Below are positions 18,070 through 29,802 of a stretch of 49,004 bases of DNA, one piece after another. The notes under the pieces were generated by a model. The model saw only the letters and a program-made list of their open reading frames with translations, made no database searches and was not told where the DNA came from. The first letter of the stretch is position 1. Each line of letters begins with the position of its first letter. The stretch is from Afipia sp. (GTDB lineage: Bacteria; Pseudomonadota; Alphaproteobacteria; Rhizobiales; Xanthobacteraceae): positions 1-49,004 of the forward strand of contig JAFKES010000075.1 of the NCBI GenBank assembly GCA_017308495.1. Direction: 5' to 3'. The position numbers were made by a program, and so were the translations under genes.

Positions 18070-19287
18070 GTGACCACCGACGATCTGAGCACTCCGCTCG
18101 GACAGGACAGGCCGCGCAGGCGGCGATGGCGGTTTCCATTCACTGCGCTGCAGATCATCGCGGCGGCGCTCAGCCTGTTCCTTATGGCCTTTCTTGGCTT
18201 TGCCCTCTTCAACACCAATCCGATGGGCGGCGAGCCGGTGGCCCGGGTTGCCTACGATCCGACGGCGCTGCCGGCGCGCGCGACCGGCAAGCCTTCCACA
18301 AATGAGCCCGCAAGCGCGGCCGGCGCCGTGCCGAAGGAAGCGCCGAAAGCTGCCGCCCGGCCGCTGCTGCCGGGGCAGCAGACCGTCACCATCATCGACG
18401 GCTCGAGCGGCGAGCGCCGCGACGTCGTCATCGGCGGTGCGGACGCCACGCCCGGTGCGGATATCCGGCCGGCAACGATAGCGGGCATCAATCCGAAGCT
18501 GCTGGAGAATTCACGCCACGGCCTGATCCCGGTCGCCGCCGATGGCCTCAAGCCGTTCCGCGCCTATGCCGGAGGCAGCGATGCCGAGCGGGCGCGGGCG
18601 GCGGCGACCCCGAGCATCGCCATCATCATCACCGGCCTCGGCGTCGGCGCGGCCAAGACCGGCGACGCCATCGCGAAGCTACCGGCGGCCGTGACGCTGG
18701 CGTTCACGCCCTATGGGTCCGACCCCGGCCGGCTGGTGGAACGCGCCCGCGCGCAGAAGCACGAAGTGTGGCTGCAGGTGCCGATGGAGCCATTCGACTA
18801 TCCCGATAACGACCCCGGCCCGCAGACGCTGCTCACGACGCTGCCGGCCGCGCAGAACGTCGACCGCCTCGCCTGGCACATGAGCCGGTTCCAGGGGTAC
18901 GCCGGGCTGACGAATTTCATGGGCGCGCGCTTCGCCGCCACCGACGCCGCGATGCAGCCGATCATCAAGGATGCCGCCAAGCGCGGGCTCGCCTGGCTCG
19001 ACGATGGCAGCGCGCCGCGCAGCGTCGCCAGAGCCCTTGCCGAAGCGCAGGCCATGCCGTTCGCCAAGGCCGACCTCACCATCGACACGGTGCCGACGCC
19101 GGCCGAGATCGACCGCGCGCTGGCGCGGCTGGAAACGCTGGCGAAAGAGCGCGGATCGGCGGTGGGCACGGCGTCCGCGCTACCCATCTCTATCGAGCGC
19201 ATCGCCAGCTGGGCCAAGCAGCTCGACAGCCGGGGCATCATGCTTGTGCCGTTGACAACGGCGATGCTGAAACCAAAATCAAGCTGA
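18070..19287 (+). CDS. Divergent polysaccharide deacetylase (YibQ family), membrane-anchored
   Basis: This 405-residue protein has a cytoplasmic basic N-terminus (RPRRRRWRF), one membrane helix (about 26-47), a Pro/Ala-rich linker, and a C-terminal periplasmic domain (about 178-395) of the divergent polysaccharide deacetylase family. [25 protein letters not shown], and [14 protein letters not shown] match its strands. The metal-binding His-His-Asp of true NodB deacetylases is not evident, so activity is uncertain. It often follows ctpA in this group. GTG start at 18070, with GAGGG immediately upstream; it lies after the ctpA terminator. Confidence 0.85.
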   Translation: MTTDDLSTPLGQDRPRRRRWRFPFTALQIIAAALSLFLMAFLGFALFNTNPMGGEPVARVAYDPTALPARATGKPSTNEPASAAGAVPKEAPKAAARPLLPGQQTVTIIDGSSGERRDVVIGGADATPGADIRPATIAGINPKLLENSRHGLIPVAADGLKPFRAYAGGSDAERARAAATPSIAIIITGLGVGAAKTGDAIAKLPAAVTLAFTPYGSDPGRLVERARAQKHEVWLQVPMEPFDYPDNDPGPQTLLTTLPAAQNVDRLAWHMSRFQGYAGLTNFMGARFAATDAAMQPIIKDAAKRGLAWLDDGSAPRSVARALAEAQAMPFAKADLTIDTVPTPAEIDRALARLETLAKERGSAVGTASALPISIERIASWAKQLDSRGIMLVPLTTAMLKPKSS

Positions 19288-19327
19288 GCACCCTCGACAC
19301 CCGCCCCGGACCAAAGGCTTTGACAGA

Positions 19328-19828
19328 ATGACGCGTTACGACGACCTGCCCTACCGGACCTGCGTCGGGATCACTCTGATCAATGCGAACGGGCTGGTGT
19401 TCATCGGGCGTCGTGTCGGCGGCCCGGAACATGTCGACCAGACCCACGTCTGGCAGATGCCACAGGGCGGCGTCGATGCCGGGGAGGACACCTGGGCCGC
19501 CGCCACCCGCGAGCTCTACGAGGAGACCAACGCGCGTTCGGTGGAGAAGATCGGCGAAGTGGCGGAATGGCTGACCTACGACATTCCGCGCACGGTCGCC
19601 GGCCGCGCCTGGAAGGGACGGTTCCGCGGCCAGAAGCAGAAATGGTACGCGATGCGCTTCACCGGCAAGGACAGCGAGATCAATGTCGCCGCGCCCGCCG
19701 GCCACAAGGCGGAGTTCGTCGACTGGCGCTGGGAGCCGATGAAGAACCTTCCCGAACTGATCGTGCCGTTCAAGCGCCCGGTCTATGAGCGGGTGGTGCA
19801 GGAATTCTCCCGCTTCGCCGGCGCGTGA
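19328..19828 (+). CDS. rppH: RNA pyrophosphohydrolase
   Basis: This 166-residue Nudix enzyme removes pyrophosphate from 5'-triphosphate mRNA, starting decay. [15 protein letters not shown] is the usual start. The Nudix box runs 47-69 ([20 protein letters not shown]), with E53, R61, E62, E65 and E66 in place. The Gly near the end of the box is replaced by Asn (ETNA), which is tolerated in the family. WQMPQGG is the RppH substrate loop. It ends 8 bp from the convergent downstream gene, with no room for a separate terminator. Confidence 0.95.
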   Translation: MTRYDDLPYRTCVGITLINANGLVFIGRRVGGPEHVDQTHVWQMPQGGVDAGEDTWAAATRELYEETNARSVEKIGEVAEWLTYDIPRTVAGRAWKGRFRGQKQKWYAMRFTGKDSEINVAAPAGHKAEFVDWRWEPMKNLPELIVPFKRPVYERVVQEFSRFAGA

Positions 19829-19836
19829 GCGCGCCC

Positions 19837-20913
19837 TCAGACGGCGGGATCGAACGCACAGCGCAGTATATAATCGCAATGCGCCGCCACCGTCGTATGC
19901 GCGAAAGCATGATCGCGTGCGGCGGTCGCCATGGCGCGCAGATGATCCTTGTCGGCCAGCGCCGCGACGGCGCGCCGTTCCAGCCCACCCGGCTCCGGAT
20001 CGTAGTAAAGGCCGTGAACTCCCTCCAGCATCGGCGCATGCCGGATGATGGTCGGATGATTCATCAGCGGCACCGACTGGGCGATGGCAGCCTCATAATG
20101 CCGGTTGCAATCCCAGCCGAGACCCTCCGGCGACCACGCGATCCAGGAATGTGACATCCGCTCCAGATAAGCGCGGCGGTCGAGGCGCTGGGTCGGCTGG
20201 TCGATCTTGTAGCCCAGCGCTTTCAGGCGTTCGAGTTCGGGCAGCCCCGCCGCCCGCACGCTCGAATTGCCGTCGACCCCGCCGACAAAGAAGATGTCGT
20301 GGGTCTTGTCCGGAAAGTCTGCAAGCCGCATCGCCGGATCGAAGTCGATCAGCGGCAGCGAGATCGGCCTCAGCTTGCGAAGACGCCGCTGCCAGCGTGG
20401 TTTCTTGCGGAATCGAAGGGTCGGCAGATTGGGATGCGCGGATCCGTAGAACACCTGCCAGTTGTCCACCGGCAGCTCGCGCTTGAGAAACACCGCGGCC
20501 CTGTCGAGCAGAAAGATCGCGCTGCGCGGGATGCTGAACGCATCGCCCATATCGACAGCAACGACCGGCACTTTCGGATCGCGCCAGCGCAGGAGACTGA
20601 CGCCGAAGGCGCGGGTCAGGCCCGCCCACGGGTGGAGCGGGGTGGAGAGGAGACCGCGAAACCAGTAGCGCGGGTGCCACGCCGAATAGCGGTGCGGATA
20701 GGCCACGACCACATCGTATTTGCCTTCGCGCGCCTCGCGTAGCGCACGCATGACGCGGCCTGGTGTGGCCATGCCGTCGATCGCGCGCGGATCGGCCGGC
20801 GACCGCGCGCCGGTCCACAGCAACGTGGTTCGCTCGGGATATTGGCTCTTGATGTGACTGTAGTCGCCGATGACGAGAATGCGCAGCGACGAAGGATCGG
20901 GAATTCCGGTCAT
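19837..20913 (-). CDS. Glycosyltransferase-like protein, function unknown
   Basis: A 358-residue soluble protein if started at ATG 20913 (MTGIPDPSSLRILVIGDY); a TTG at 20985 would add 24 residues. I do not place it in a named family with certainty. The N-terminal part looks Rossmann-like (RILVIGDYSHIKSQYPE), and the C-terminal half resembles GT-B glycosyltransferases: IFFVGGVDGN, the segment SWIAWSPEGLGWDCNRHYEA, and a Glu-containing loop before VPLMNHPTI. It lies 123 bp after atpC on the same strand and may receive readthrough. A role in cell-surface glycan synthesis is inference. Confidence 0.6.
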   Translation of the reverse strand: MTGIPDPSSLRILVIGDYSHIKSQYPERTTLLWTGARSPADPRAIDGMATPGRVMRALREAREGKYDVVVAYPHRYSAWHPRYWFRGLLSTPLHPWAGLTRAFGVSLLRWRDPKVPVVAVDMGDAFSIPRSAIFLLDRAAVFLKRELPVDNWQVFYGSAHPNLPTLRFRKKPRWQRRLRKLRPISLPLIDFDPAMRLADFPDKTHDIFFVGGVDGNSSVRAAGLPELERLKALGYKIDQPTQRLDRRAYLERMSHSWIAWSPEGLGWDCNRHYEAAIAQSVPLMNHPTIIRHAPMLEGVHGLYYDPEPGGLERRAVAALADKDHLRAMATAARDHAFAHTTVAAHCDYILRCAFDPAV

Positions 20914-21001
20914 GGACGCATACCCGGAGTGGAATGTCGCGGCCAGATCGGGTGGCGGCGGAGCGTCATGACCTTCCCTGAACAACGGCCGCAGCCGTCA
21001 T

Positions 21002-21036
21002 GCCGGACACAGGCGGAAGCCCGCGCCGCGTCCGGC
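21002..21036 (-). other. Hairpin directly after atpC
   Basis: GCCGGAC (21002-21008) and GTCCGGC (21030-21036) form a perfect 7-bp stem with a 21-nt GC-rich loop, immediately 3' of the atpC stop on the minus strand. No T-run follows, so it may stabilise the mRNA end or only weaken transcription into the next gene. Confidence 0.35.
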
Positions 21037-21447
21037 TCAATGCATAGCCGTCGAGGTGACCTGCTGCTGGATCGCCTTGAAGTGGTCGAGGCGGGTGATG
21101 GCGCGGTCGAGCGCGTTGCCTTCCTCTTCCTTCAGGGCTTCTTCCATCTCAGTGATCTGCTGCGCCAGCAGCTCGCGATCGAGCTCCGCCAGCGAGGTCG
21201 CGGTGTCGGCGAGGACGGTGAGGCCCTTGGCGGAAATCTCGGCGATGCCGCCGAGCACGATGATCTTCTCGTGCTTGCCGCCGACAGTGACGGTGAGCAC
21301 GCCGGGTCGCACGCTCGCCACCAGCGGCGCATGGCCGGCCATCACGCCGAGATCGCCCTCGACGCCGGGAATGTCGACCTGTTCGACCTCGCCCGAGAAG
21401 GCGATCTTTTCCGGCGAGACCAGATCGAAGTGGAAGGTGTTGGCCAT
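21037..21447 (-). CDS. atpC: ATP synthase F1 subunit epsilon
   Basis: This 136-residue subunit of the central stalk couples rotor to catalytic head and can inhibit hydrolysis. [20 protein letters not shown] and [16 protein letters not shown]-type signatures (here [20 protein letters not shown]) define the beta-sandwich (1-88), followed by the helical C-terminal hairpin (about 90-130). It is the last gene of atpHAGDC, separated from atpD by 141 bp that hold a palindromic repeat. Confidence 0.96.
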   Translation of the reverse strand: MANTFHFDLVSPEKIAFSGEVEQVDIPGVEGDLGVMAGHAPLVASVRPGVLTVTVGGKHEKIIVLGGIAEISAKGLTVLADTATSLAELDRELLAQQITEMEEALKEEEGNALDRAITRLDHFKAIQQQVTSTAMH

Positions 21448-21466
21448 GTCTCGATGCTTTCTCGAT

Positions 21467-21580
21467 TGTCACCCGCGGGCTTGACCCGCGAGTCCATCAA
21501 TCAAAATCACGGGAAGAACGGATTGCCGGGTCATAAGGGCGTTTACGCCCGTCTTCGACGGTCTATGCCCGGCAATGACA
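21467..21580. repeat. Dispersed palindromic element in the atpD-atpC spacer
   Basis: A 114-bp element bounded by TGTCA and TGACA. It contains a CGCGGG-cttga-CCCGCG hairpin (21474-21490). A perfect 9-bp stem, ATTGCCGGG (21522-21530) with CCCGGCAAT (21568-21576), encloses GGGCG-ttta-CGCCC (21537-21550). Elements of this look are common between genes in Bradyrhizobium relatives; I recognise the pattern but could not search for copies. It fills most of the spacer. Confidence 0.65.
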
Positions 21581-21588
21581 CATTTGAA

Positions 21589-23031
<1,443 letters not shown>

Positions 23032-23059
23032 TTAAAGCTCGGTCTGTATGGCGACGGGC

Positions 23060-23938
23060 TCAGATGGCCTCGGCGCCCGAGATGATTTCGATCAGTTCCT
23101 TGGTAATCATCGCCTGGCGCGTACGGTTGTAGATCAGCGTCTGCTTGCGGATCATGTCGCCGGCGTTGCGGGTGGCATTGTCCATCGCGCTCATCTGCGC
23201 GCCGTAGAACGAGGCGTTGTTCTCGAGAAGCGCGCGGAAAATCTGCACCGCAAGGTTGCGCGGCAGCAGGCTCGACAAAATCTCGTCCTCGGCCGGCTCG
23301 TAATCGTAGACGGCGGTGGAGGCGGCGCTGTCCGGCGCCTCGGTCAGCTCAAGCGGAATGATCTGCTGGGCGGTTGGCACCTGCGCGATCACCGACTTGA
23401 AGCGCGAATAGAACAGCGTGCAGACATCGAACTCGCCGGCGTCGAACATCGCCACGATCTTCTTGGCGATGTCCTCGGCGTTCTTGAAGCCGAGCACCTT
23501 GACCGAGCGCAGCTCGAGATTGCCGACGATCTGCCGTTCGAACTGGCGGCGGAGCTGCTCGTAGCCCTTGCGGCCGACGCAGAAGAACTTGACCTCCTTG
23601 CCCTGGTTCATCAGGGCCAGCGCGCGCTCGCGGGCGAGGCGGACGATGGAGGAGTTGAACGCGCCCGACAGGCCGCGCTCGCCGGTACACACCAGCAGCA
23701 GGTGAACCTTGTCGCTGCCGGTGCCCTTGAGCAGCGCCGGTGCGGAGCCGGACCCCGCCGCCGCGGCGGCGATGTTGGTGATCACCGCATCCATGCGCTC
23801 GGCATAGGGGCGCGCGGCTTCGGCCGCGGTCTGGGCGCGCCGCAACTTCGACGCCGCAACCATCTGCATGGCCTTGGTGATCTTCTGCGTCGCCTTGGTC
23901 GAGGCGATGCGGACACGCATGTCCTTGAGTGAAGCCAT
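23060..23938 (-). CDS. atpG: ATP synthase F1 subunit gamma
   Basis: This 292-residue rotor shaft subunit has the N-terminal helix [20 protein letters not shown] and [16 protein letters not shown], and the C-terminal helix signature [18 protein letters not shown](I)YNRTRQ. Both pair as the coiled coil inside the alpha-beta ring. The central Rossmann-like domain (about 75-225) is of ordinary size. It follows atpA after a 147-bp spacer filled by a palindromic element. Confidence 0.97.
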   Translation of the reverse strand: MASLKDMRVRIASTKATQKITKAMQMVAASKLRRAQTAAEAARPYAERMDAVITNIAAAAAGSGSAPALLKGTGSDKVHLLLVCTGERGLSGAFNSSIVRLARERALALMNQGKEVKFFCVGRKGYEQLRRQFERQIVGNLELRSVKVLGFKNAEDIAKKIVAMFDAGEFDVCTLFYSRFKSVIAQVPTAQQIIPLELTEAPDSAASTAVYDYEPAEDEILSSLLPRNLAVQIFRALLENNASFYGAQMSAMDNATRNAGDMIRKQTLIYNRTRQAMITKELIEIISGAEAI

Positions 23939-23990
23939 TCTCTATCTCACCCTGCCGACCCAACATCGAGCTGGGTCGAAAACCTCTCTG

Positions 23991-24083
23991 TCGTCATGCC
24001 CGGCCTTGTGCCGGGCATCCACGTCTTCCTTCGTCGCCACGCTCTCAACACGTGGATGGCCGGAATAAATCCGGCCATGACGA
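23991..24083. repeat. Dispersed palindromic element in the atpA-atpG spacer
   Basis: Two 34-bp arms (23991-24024 and 24050-24083) are inverted copies matching at 28 of 34 positions around a 25-bp centre. Each arm is itself a hairpin: ATGCCCGG-ccttgtg-CCGGGCAT and ATGGCCGG-aataaat-CCGGCCAT. The stem differences between arms are paired changes that keep base pairing. It ends 2 bp from the atpA stop and resembles intergenic repeats common in this group. Confidence 0.75.
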
Positions 24084-24085
24084 GA

Positions 24086-26178
<2,093 letters not shown>

Positions 26179-26951
26179 AGATAAGCTCTTCTAGCTGTCG
26201 AATGTCCAAAGCGGGGACCGTCGCCGCAAGACGAGCGCCGTGACGGCACCGAGCGACGCAAGTGCGATCCAAGTCCTTGGAATTCAAGCGGGACTTCGAT
26301 TTCCGGCCGGAGCGACCTGCCCGGCAGCCCAAAATCGCGGTTTTGCTAACATAGCGCGCGCGCAGGTGCAACATGACCGCGGCGGCGAAGACGCTTTTCG
26401 CGCGGCCGGGTTGTCGCATGGTCACGTCCAGGCGGCGACGGCGTCATGGCGCTCTGCCGGGATCGCACCCTCCGCGCGCTCCCGGCCCGAGCCGTCTTGA
26501 CGGCCCAGCCCGCACCGCGCCGGGAACCGCCGTCTCCGACCGGCACCATCGTGACTGCGCGCTGCGGATTTGAGACGCTGCCGCAATCGTTTCGGGAACC
26601 CAAGAGGAGCCCGAGGCGCACCGGAAGCGCACCCAAGACGATCGAGCTGCCCGCCCCGCTCATGCTGCATTGCATTTACTGCATGACAGAGCGATGTCAC
26701 AGCCGCCTGCTCTTTACTACGCGCCGCAGAAACGCTGGCGACGAATACAGTATTCAATCCGAAATTATAGTATATATCCATCAAAATTACTGATAAAATA
26801 AAGTAAACAAGATATTGGGACAAGAGGCGAACGAATACCCGATGCTATAGGGAACAACAGCGCCGCCGCCTTTATGCCTCATTAGTGGAAGACCCGTCCC
26901 TTCACGCGAGTTCTGGCTCGATCTAGCCAGCCTCCTGATCGATATACCAAG
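26179..26951. other. 773-bp divergent spacer between atpH and rlpA-like gene
   Basis: No frame here gives a recognisable protein on either strand, although open frames of 110-135 codons occur by high GC content. It must hold the atp operon promoter, but I find no convincing -35/-10 pair near atpH. The distal part (26743-26852) is strikingly AT-rich, listed separately. No tRNA-like fold was recognised. Confidence 0.6.
26743..26852 (+). promoter_or_regulatory. AT-rich island with palindrome and possible promoter upstream of rlpA
   Basis: GAATAC-A-GTATTC (26743-26755) is a perfect palindrome. It is followed by about 60 bp with very few G or C bases, including TATATATCC and GATAAAATAAAG. TGCTATAGG (26844-26852) resembles an extended -10 about 100 bp before the rlpA-like ATG, with no good -35. 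The composition contrasts sharply with its GC-rich surroundings. Confidence 0.4.
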
Positions 26952-27404
26952 ATGGGGAACCACTATATGTTGATAGCTTTCAAGGGCGCGCCGAGGCAGT
27001 CCGTGAATACCCGGAATGGCTCGATGGCACTGCTGGCTGTCGGCCTGCTCGCCTTCAGCACCTCCGCCAGCGAGGCGGCCAGCCGCAAGGGCTGGCGCGA
27101 CGCCCACGCCTCGGCCGGCACCGCTCGCACTTTCTCCGGAATGGCGTCCTATTACGGCAACGAGGCCGGCAACAAGACCGCCTCCGGCCAGCGCTTCAAC
27201 CAGCACGCCATGACCGCGGCCCATCGCAGCCTGCCGTTCGGCACCCGCCTCAAGGTGACCCATGGCAGCCGCAGCGTGCTGGTCACCGTCAACGACCGCG
27301 GCCCGTTCATCCGCGGTCGCGTGCTCGACCTGTCGAAGGGCGCCGCGCAGGCCATCGGCCTCACCGGCCGCGGCGTCGGCATGGTGGTCGCCGAAGTTCA
27401 GTAA
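26952..27404 (+). CDS. RlpA-like septal ring lytic transglycosylase family protein
   Basis: This 150-residue exported protein consists of a signal peptide (hydrophobic MALLAVGLLAFSTSASEA, about 25-42) and one double-psi beta-barrel domain (about 58-150). GMASYYGNEAGNKTASGQRF, LPFGTRLKVTHGSRSVLVTV and NDRGPFIRGRVLDLSKGAA are RlpA signatures. There is no SPOR domain and no lipobox cysteine, so it is shorter than E. coli RlpA. Peptidoglycan cleavage of denuded glycans is known for some relatives and is inferred here. ATG at 26952, or at 26967 with five fewer residues. Confidence 0.9.
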   Translation: MGNHYMLIAFKGAPRQSVNTRNGSMALLAVGLLAFSTSASEAASRKGWRDAHASAGTARTFSGMASYYGNEAGNKTASGQRFNQHAMTAAHRSLPFGTRLKVTHGSRSVLVTVNDRGPFIRGRVLDLSKGAAQAIGLTGRGVGMVVAEVQ

Positions 27405-27408
27405 GCAC

Positions 27409-27457
27409 GAGCATGATGCCGAAAAGTGCGAAGCGGTTTTCGGATCACATCATGCTC
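27409..27457. repeat. 49-bp palindromic intergenic repeat
   Basis: Outer arms GAGCATGATG and CATCATGCTC are perfect 10-bp inverted repeats. Inner arms CCGAAAA and TTTTCGG add 7 bp around a GC-rich loop. This GAGCATGAT...TTTTCGG...ATCATGCTC pattern is one I know as widespread in intergenic DNA of Rhizobiales genomes. It begins 4 bp after the rlpA-like stop. Confidence 0.75.
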
Positions 27458-27512
27458 AATCAACTCAGTTCGTAGCGTAGCGTTGTTGTGTGGCGTAGAG
27501 TAGCGTGAGTTG

Positions 27513-27545
27513 AAAGGGCCGGCGCCGGTTGCGTCGGCCTTTTTC
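27513..27545 (+). terminator. Intrinsic terminator after rlpA-like gene
   Basis: AAAGGGCCGGCG and CGTCGGCC form an imperfect GC-rich stem followed by TTTTTC. It lies between the convergent rlpA-like and priA genes, oriented for the plus strand. Confidence 0.7.
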
Positions 27546-27552
27546 ATGACCG

Positions 27553-29724
27553 TCACAAAAAGCTCTGCGGGTCGATGTCCACTTCGAGCTTGAGGCTGCC
27601 GGTCGTCTTCGGTGCGGCGGCGAGCCAGTCGCGCAGACAGCCCGACAGATCGAACGCGCGCGCGGATTTCACCAGCAGGCGGAAACGATAGCGGCCCTTG
27701 ATGACCGCGAGCGGCGCTTCCGCCGGGCCGAGCACCTGCACACGCTCGTCGCGCGGCGCCAGCGCGGCCAGTTTGCGCGCGAACCCTTCCGCCGTGGGGC
27801 GATCACCGGCCGAGACGATCAGCGCCGCCAGCCGCCCGAACGGCGGATACAGCGCAGCTTCACGCGCCGCGATCTCGCTCGCGTAGAACGCCTCGCGGTC
27901 GATCGCCACCAGCGCCTTCATCACCGGATGCTCGGGCTGATGAGTCTGCAGGAAGCCGATGCCGCGGCCCTGCTCGCGCCCGGCGCGGCCGATCACCTGA
28001 TTGAGCAACTGGAAGGTGCGCTCGGCGGCGCGCGGATCGCCGTTGCCGAGGCCGAGATCGGCGTCGATCACGCCGACCAGATTGAGCCGCGGGAAGTTGT
28101 GGCCCTTGGCCACCAGCTGCGTGCCGATGATGATATCGACCCGGCCTTCCGCGATCGCGTTCAGTTCCGCGCGCATGGTCTCGATGTCGGTGATGAGATC
28201 GCTCGACAGCACCAGCGTGCGCGCCTGCGGGAACAGCGCCGCCGCCTCCTCCTGCAAGCGTTCGACGCCGGGACCGATCGCCGCCAGCGAGTTCTCCGCG
28301 CCGCACTGCGGACACTGGTGCGGGCGCGGCATCGAGAAGCCGCAGTGATGGCAGACCAGCCGCTGACGGAAACGGTGATCGACCAGCCAGGCGTCGCAGA
28401 TGTTGCAGGAGAAGCGGTGGCCGCAGGCGCGGCACAACGTCAGCGGCGCATAGCCGCGCCGGTTGAGAAACAGCAGCGCCTGTTCCTTGCGCTCGATGGC
28501 GATCTGCACCTGCTCCGCAAGCCGCGGCGAGATGAAGCGGCCGCGCGCCGGGCCTTCGTGCCGCAGATCGATGGCCTCGATCTGCGGCATGTGCTGGCCG
28601 CCGAACCGCGACGGCAGCGCCACGCGCGTGTAGCGGCCCTTGCGCGCATTGACCTCGCTCTCCACCGACGGCGTCGCCGAGCACAGGATGACGGGGATCT
28701 TCGCGATATGCCCTCGCACCACCGCCATGTCGCGGGCGTGGTAGTGCACGCCCTCGTCCTGCTTGTAGGCCTGGTCGTGCTCTTCGTCGACGATGACGAG
28801 GCCGAGAGCGGCATAGGGCAGGAACAGCGCCGAGCGCGCGCCGACCACCACCCGCGCCTCGCCCGACGCCACCGCCGCCCAGTTGCGCGCGCGCCTTCGC
28901 GGCGTCAGCTCCGAGTGCCACTCGATCGGCCGCACGCCGAAGCGCTGCGCGAAGCGGTCGAGGAACTGGCCGGTGAGCGCGATCTCCGGCATCAGGATCA
29001 GCGCTTGCCGCCCCTTGCGGATAATCTCGGCCACCGCCTCGAAATAGACCTCGGTCTTGCCCGAGCCGGTAACACCATCGAGCAATGCAACGCCGAACGC
29101 CTCCCGCGACGCCATCTCCCGCAGCGTCGCCGCGGCGACATCCTGCTCCGGAGAGAAATCGGGCCGGGCGAATTCGGGATCGGGTTCCTCCACCGCCTCC
29201 CGCGGCATCGGTTCGGTGACCAGCGTGCCCTCGTCGACCAGACCGTCGATCACCGAGGCGCTGACGCCGGCCTCGCGCGCGGCCTCGGTCTTGGCGTGAA
29301 GCAGCCCGTCCGACAACAGCGCGATCACGCGATGGCGCGCGGACGTCATGCGCGGCGGCGGCGTCCCGACCAGCCGCACCCCCATGCGCAGACGCTCGGG
29401 GCCGAGATGCTCGCCCATGCGCAGCGTCATGCGCAGCACCATGCCGCGCGCCGACAGGGTATAGCCCGCCACCCAGTCGACAAAGCTGCGCAGTTCCTCG
29501 CGCAGCGGCGGCACGTCGAGGCGGTGGCCGACGTCCTTGAGCCGGTTGTGCAGCCGTGGATCAGGGTTCGGGTTGTCGGCCCACACCACGGCGGTGACGT
29601 CGCGGGCGCCGAGCGGCACGCTGACCACGTCGCCGGGCTTGAGGTCCGCGTCGTCGGCCACACGATAGGAATAGGTCTGGTTCAGCGCCACCGGGACGAG
29701 AACATCGACGACCCGTGTAGCCAT
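27553..29724 (-). CDS. priA: Primosomal protein N' (replication restart helicase PriA)
   Basis: This 723-residue 3'-to-5' helicase reloads the replisome at stalled forks. The N-terminal DNA-binding domain (about 5-110) precedes the helicase core with P-loop GVTGSGKT (217-224), DEEH box (313-316) and SATPS. Two zinc-binding motifs are complete: C431, C434, C440, C443, C458, C461, C471 and C474. The C-terminal helicase lobe includes IGTQLVAKGHNFP and QVIGRAGRE. It is divergent from the XerC-like gene with only 78 bp between. Confidence 0.97.
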   Translation of the reverse strand: MATRVVDVLVPVALNQTYSYRVADDADLKPGDVVSVPLGARDVTAVVWADNPNPDPRLHNRLKDVGHRLDVPPLREELRSFVDWVAGYTLSARGMVLRMTLRMGEHLGPERLRMGVRLVGTPPPRMTSARHRVIALLSDGLLHAKTEAAREAGVSASVIDGLVDEGTLVTEPMPREAVEEPDPEFARPDFSPEQDVAAATLREMASREAFGVALLDGVTGSGKTEVYFEAVAEIIRKGRQALILMPEIALTGQFLDRFAQRFGVRPIEWHSELTPRRRARNWAAVASGEARVVVGARSALFLPYAALGLVIVDEEHDQAYKQDEGVHYHARDMAVVRGHIAKIPVILCSATPSVESEVNARKGRYTRVALPSRFGGQHMPQIEAIDLRHEGPARGRFISPRLAEQVQIAIERKEQALLFLNRRGYAPLTLCRACGHRFSCNICDAWLVDHRFRQRLVCHHCGFSMPRPHQCPQCGAENSLAAIGPGVERLQEEAAALFPQARTLVLSSDLITDIETMRAELNAIAEGRVDIIIGTQLVAKGHNFPRLNLVGVIDADLGLGNGDPRAAERTFQLLNQVIGRAGREQGRGIGFLQTHQPEHPVMKALVAIDREAFYASEIAAREAALYPPFGRLAALIVSAGDRPTAEGFARKLAALAPRDERVQVLGPAEAPLAVIKGRYRFRLLVKSARAFDLSGCLRDWLAAAPKTTGSLKLEVDIDPQSFL

Positions 29725-29802
29725 GGCGGGAGGGATCCGGATTAACAGGGAACTAAGGAAAAGGGTGCGATAAACCGATTCCTGTCAAGCATCGGACATC
29801 TG
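29725..29802. promoter_or_regulatory. Short divergent promoter region, priA and xerC-like gene
   Basis: These 78 bp must hold both start regions. A perfect TTGACA hexamer is present on the minus strand (29783-29788 as TGTCAA on plus), but no good -10 at 16-18 bp is visible toward priA. On the plus strand TGCGATAAAC resembles an extended -10 for the recombinase gene. Assignments are tentative. Confidence 0.3.

Noticed and set aside
26422-26823. Possible small gene on the minus strand in the atpH-rlpA spacer
   Set aside because: The 133-codon frame switches from an AT-rich hydrophobic start to an Arg/Ala-rich tail typical of random GC-rich DNA, with no ribosome binding site or family resemblance.
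27928-29745. A 605-codon open frame antisense to priA
   Set aside because: PriA carries complete helicase and zinc motifs on the other strand; the antisense translation is low in hydrophobic core and matches nothing known.
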